Positions 12,777 to 14,232 of a stretch of DNA of 14,232 bases are shown one piece after another. Made by a program: the position numbers and the translations under genes. Origin of the DNA: an uncultured Terriglobus sp. (lineage in GTDB: Bacteria > Acidobacteriota > Terriglobia > Terriglobales > Acidobacteriaceae). Positions within the stretch are counted from its first letter, which is position 1. Each line of letters starts with the position of its first letter. The stretch is from NCBI GenBank assembly GCA_937871605.1, contig CALMRM010000023.1, positions 12,166 through 26,397 of the forward strand. Direction: 5' to 3'. The notes beneath the pieces were generated by a model. The model saw only the letters and a list, made by a program, of their open reading frames with translations, had not been told where the DNA came from and searched no databases.

Positions 12777-14147
12777 ATGGCGATTCTGGCACCTGATGAA
12801 AACAGTTCGGCTCATTCCGTGGCGGCTACCCTCCAATTGATGGCCGAGGGTAAAGTCTCAGGCCGCGCGCTGTTGGAGCAGTGCCTGGAACGCATCGCCG
12901 ACCCCGCAGGCGAAGGGAGCCGGACCTTTACCCGCCTGTACCCGGATCGTGCGAGGCTTGCAGCGGATGCGGTGGACACGGCCAGCCGCGAGGGCACCGC
13001 ACCCGGTCCGCTCGCCGGTGTGCCCGTCTCGGTCAAGGACCTGTTCGACATCGAAGGCGACAGCACCACTGCCGGATCGCGCGTGCTGGAGGAGTCGCAC
13101 CCTGCGGCGCGCGATGCAGAGGTGGTGCGACGGCTGCGCGCGGTCGGTGCGCTCATTGTGGGCCGCACCAATATGACGGAGTTTGCCTACAGCGGTGTGG
13201 GCCTGAACCCGCACCATGGTACGCCACGGAACCCGTATCGGCGCGACGAGGCGCTCATCCCCGGCGGCTCGTCCTCTGGTGCCGCGGTGTCAGTCAGCGA
13301 CAACATGGCGGTGGTGGCCATCGGTACGGATACGGGTGGGTCCGTTCGCATCCCGGCGGCGCTGTGTGGACTGGTCGGCTTCAAGCCGACAGCGCGACGC
13401 GTACCGATGACCGGCATGGTTCCGCTCGCACCCTCGCTGGATTCTATTGGTCCCATCGGCTGGAGCGTAGACTGCTGCGACCGAGTGCACGCCGTGCTGA
13501 GTGGCGGCGAGTACCGCGCACTACCCGCACCAGAACTGCGCTTTCTACGCCTGGGCGTGCTGCAGGGCTACGTGCTGGACGGTCTGGACGCCGAGGTCAC
13601 CACGGCGTACGGCCGTGCGCTGGACGCGATTGCGGCGGCAGGCGCGCACGTAGAACCCATCCACTTCTCGGGCCTGGAGCGTATCCCGGCCAGCAATCAA
13701 TCAGCGGCGACGGAGGCCTACGCCTGGCACCGCCGCCTGCTGGAGGAGCGCGGCGCAGAGTACGATCCGCATGTGTCGGCTCGCATCCTGCACGGCGCGG
13801 GTGTGCTGGCGGCAGACTACCTGGAGTTGCAGCGGATCCGCCGTGAACTCATGGCAGAGTACGACACTGCCGTTGCGGGCTATGACGCCGTACTGATGCC
13901 CACGGTGCCGCGCATCGCACCTCCCATCGCCGCGCTGGAGGCAAGCGACAACGTCTACTTCGACGTGAACGGTGCCATGCTGCGCAATACCAGCATCGTC
14001 AACTTCCTGGATGGCTGCGCACTGTCCATTCCGTGCCATCAGCCGGGCGAGGCACCCGTGGGGCTGATGATCGCAGGGACACACGGCAACGACGTGCACA
14101 TCCTTCGCGTGGGCCGCGCACTCGAATCTGTACTGAAGAACTCCTGA
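12777..14147 (+). CDS. Amidase signature family enzyme
   Basis: This 456-residue amidase has the complete Ser-cisSer-Lys triad: K87 in GVPVSVKDLFDIEG, S165 in IPGGSSSG, and S189 in GTDTGGSVRIPAALCGLVGFKPT. The spacing of 24 between the two serines is as in GatA and FAAH. Family members hydrolyse amide bonds in varied substrates. Length and lack of visible gatC/gatB neighbours suggest a stand-alone amidase rather than the tRNA amidotransferase subunit. There is no signal peptide, so it is probably cytoplasmic. The start is ATG 12777 inside CCATGG; a strong ribosome site is not visible, but the homologous region begins soon after. It is divergent from the acyltransferase gene. The specific substrate cannot be inferred. 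Confidence 0.93.
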   Translation: MAILAPDENSSAHSVAATLQLMAEGKVSGRALLEQCLERIADPAGEGSRTFTRLYPDRARLAADAVDTASREGTAPGPLAGVPVSVKDLFDIEGDSTTAGSRVLEESHPAARDAEVVRRLRAVGALIVGRTNMTEFAYSGVGLNPHHGTPRNPYRRDEALIPGGSSSGAAVSVSDNMAVVAIGTDTGGSVRIPAALCGLVGFKPTARRVPMTGMVPLAPSLDSIGPIGWSVDCCDRVHAVLSGGEYRALPAPELRFLRLGVLQGYVLDGLDAEVTTAYGRALDAIAAAGAHVEPIHFSGLERIPASNQSAATEAYAWHRRLLEERGAEYDPHVSARILHGAGVLAADYLELQRIRRELMAEYDTAVAGYDAVLMPTVPRIAPPIAALEASDNVYFDVNGAMLRNTSIVNFLDGCALSIPCHQPGEAPVGLMIAGTHGNDVHILRVGRALESVLKNS

Positions 14148-14172
14148 GCGAAGCCGCACAGCACGCTGTATG

Positions 14173-14192
14173 GCGCATACGATACGTTGCGC
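14173..14192 (+). other. Hairpin between the amidase gene and the next gene
   Basis: GCGCA (14173-14177) plus ACG (14179-14181) pair with CGT and TGCGC (14185-14192), giving eight pairs, a bulged T and a three-base loop. No T-run follows, so it is a poor terminator. It lies 16 bp before the next start codon and could be part of that gene's leader. Confidence 0.3.
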
Positions 14193-14208
14193 TCGTAATG
14201 GAGGCAAG

Positions 14209-14232
14209 ATGGCAAAAAAAGAAGAAGAGTTG
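14209..14232 (+). CDS. Start of an unidentified gene, cut by window edge
   Basis: ATG at 14209 follows a good GGAGG (14200-14204) with a four-base spacer. Eight codons are visible, encoding MAKKEEEL. The lysine/glutamate-rich start is too short to identify. It follows the amidase by 61 bp on the same strand. Confidence 0.5.

Noticed and set aside
12686..12778. Acyltransferase start at 12778 sharing CCATGG with the amidase start
   Set aside because: The extra 31 residues are Arg-rich and unlike the family, and the shared start codons leave no room for a promoter. Downstream ATGs at 12685 or 12658 fit better.
12812..14207. Minus-strand and alternate-frame open frames within the amidase gene
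   Set aside because: The amidase frame contains the full catalytic triad in order; the others are shadows of it.

Overview
The window is a compact, moderately high-GC bacterial chromosome segment carrying mostly conserved housekeeping and envelope genes. Several features suggest an Acidobacteriota genome of the Terriglobia type: the two Crp/Fnr proteins, secreted TPR and long secreted proteins of styles I associate with that group, and a REP-like intergenic motif. This placement is an inference from recollected family resemblance, not from a search. No mobile element, CRISPR array, rRNA, tRNA or origin was recognised.

Layout. The left edge holds the first 485 residues of NAD-dependent DNA ligase LigA on the minus strand, cut by the window edge. 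A 294-bp divergent gap carries an inverted pair of 36-bp REP-like units. The plus strand then has a YdjM-type membrane hydrolase, a DUF6580-like membrane protein, a small two-helix membrane protein, and queD and queE. Tail-to-tail with queE is a minus-strand Crp/Fnr regulator. Across a 301-bp shared control region lies a second, paralogous Crp/Fnr gene on the plus strand. Next come a DUF2007 protein overlapping queC, and a secreted TPR protein ending in a strong two-sided terminator. The minus strand then carries a 506-residue secreted protein, a family 2 glycosyltransferase and an overlapping acyltransferase (stop and start share a base in TGATG). The right end has a plus-strand amidase-signature enzyme and the first eight codons of another gene.

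How the genes work together. QueD, QueE and QueC catalyse the steps from 7,8-dihydroneopterin triphosphate to preQ0, the precursor of queuosine and other 7-deazaguanines. Here the three genes are split into queDE and DUF2007-queC by the pair of Crp/Fnr paralogs. The acyltransferase and glycosyltransferase probably decorate a membrane lipid; the substrate cannot be read from the sequence.

The most interesting signals are regulatory. One is the mirrored composite repeats in the shared Crp/Fnr control region. The other is a short queD leader that could form either a stem or a helix masking the ribosome binding site. Neither matches a motif I know, and both need comparative support.
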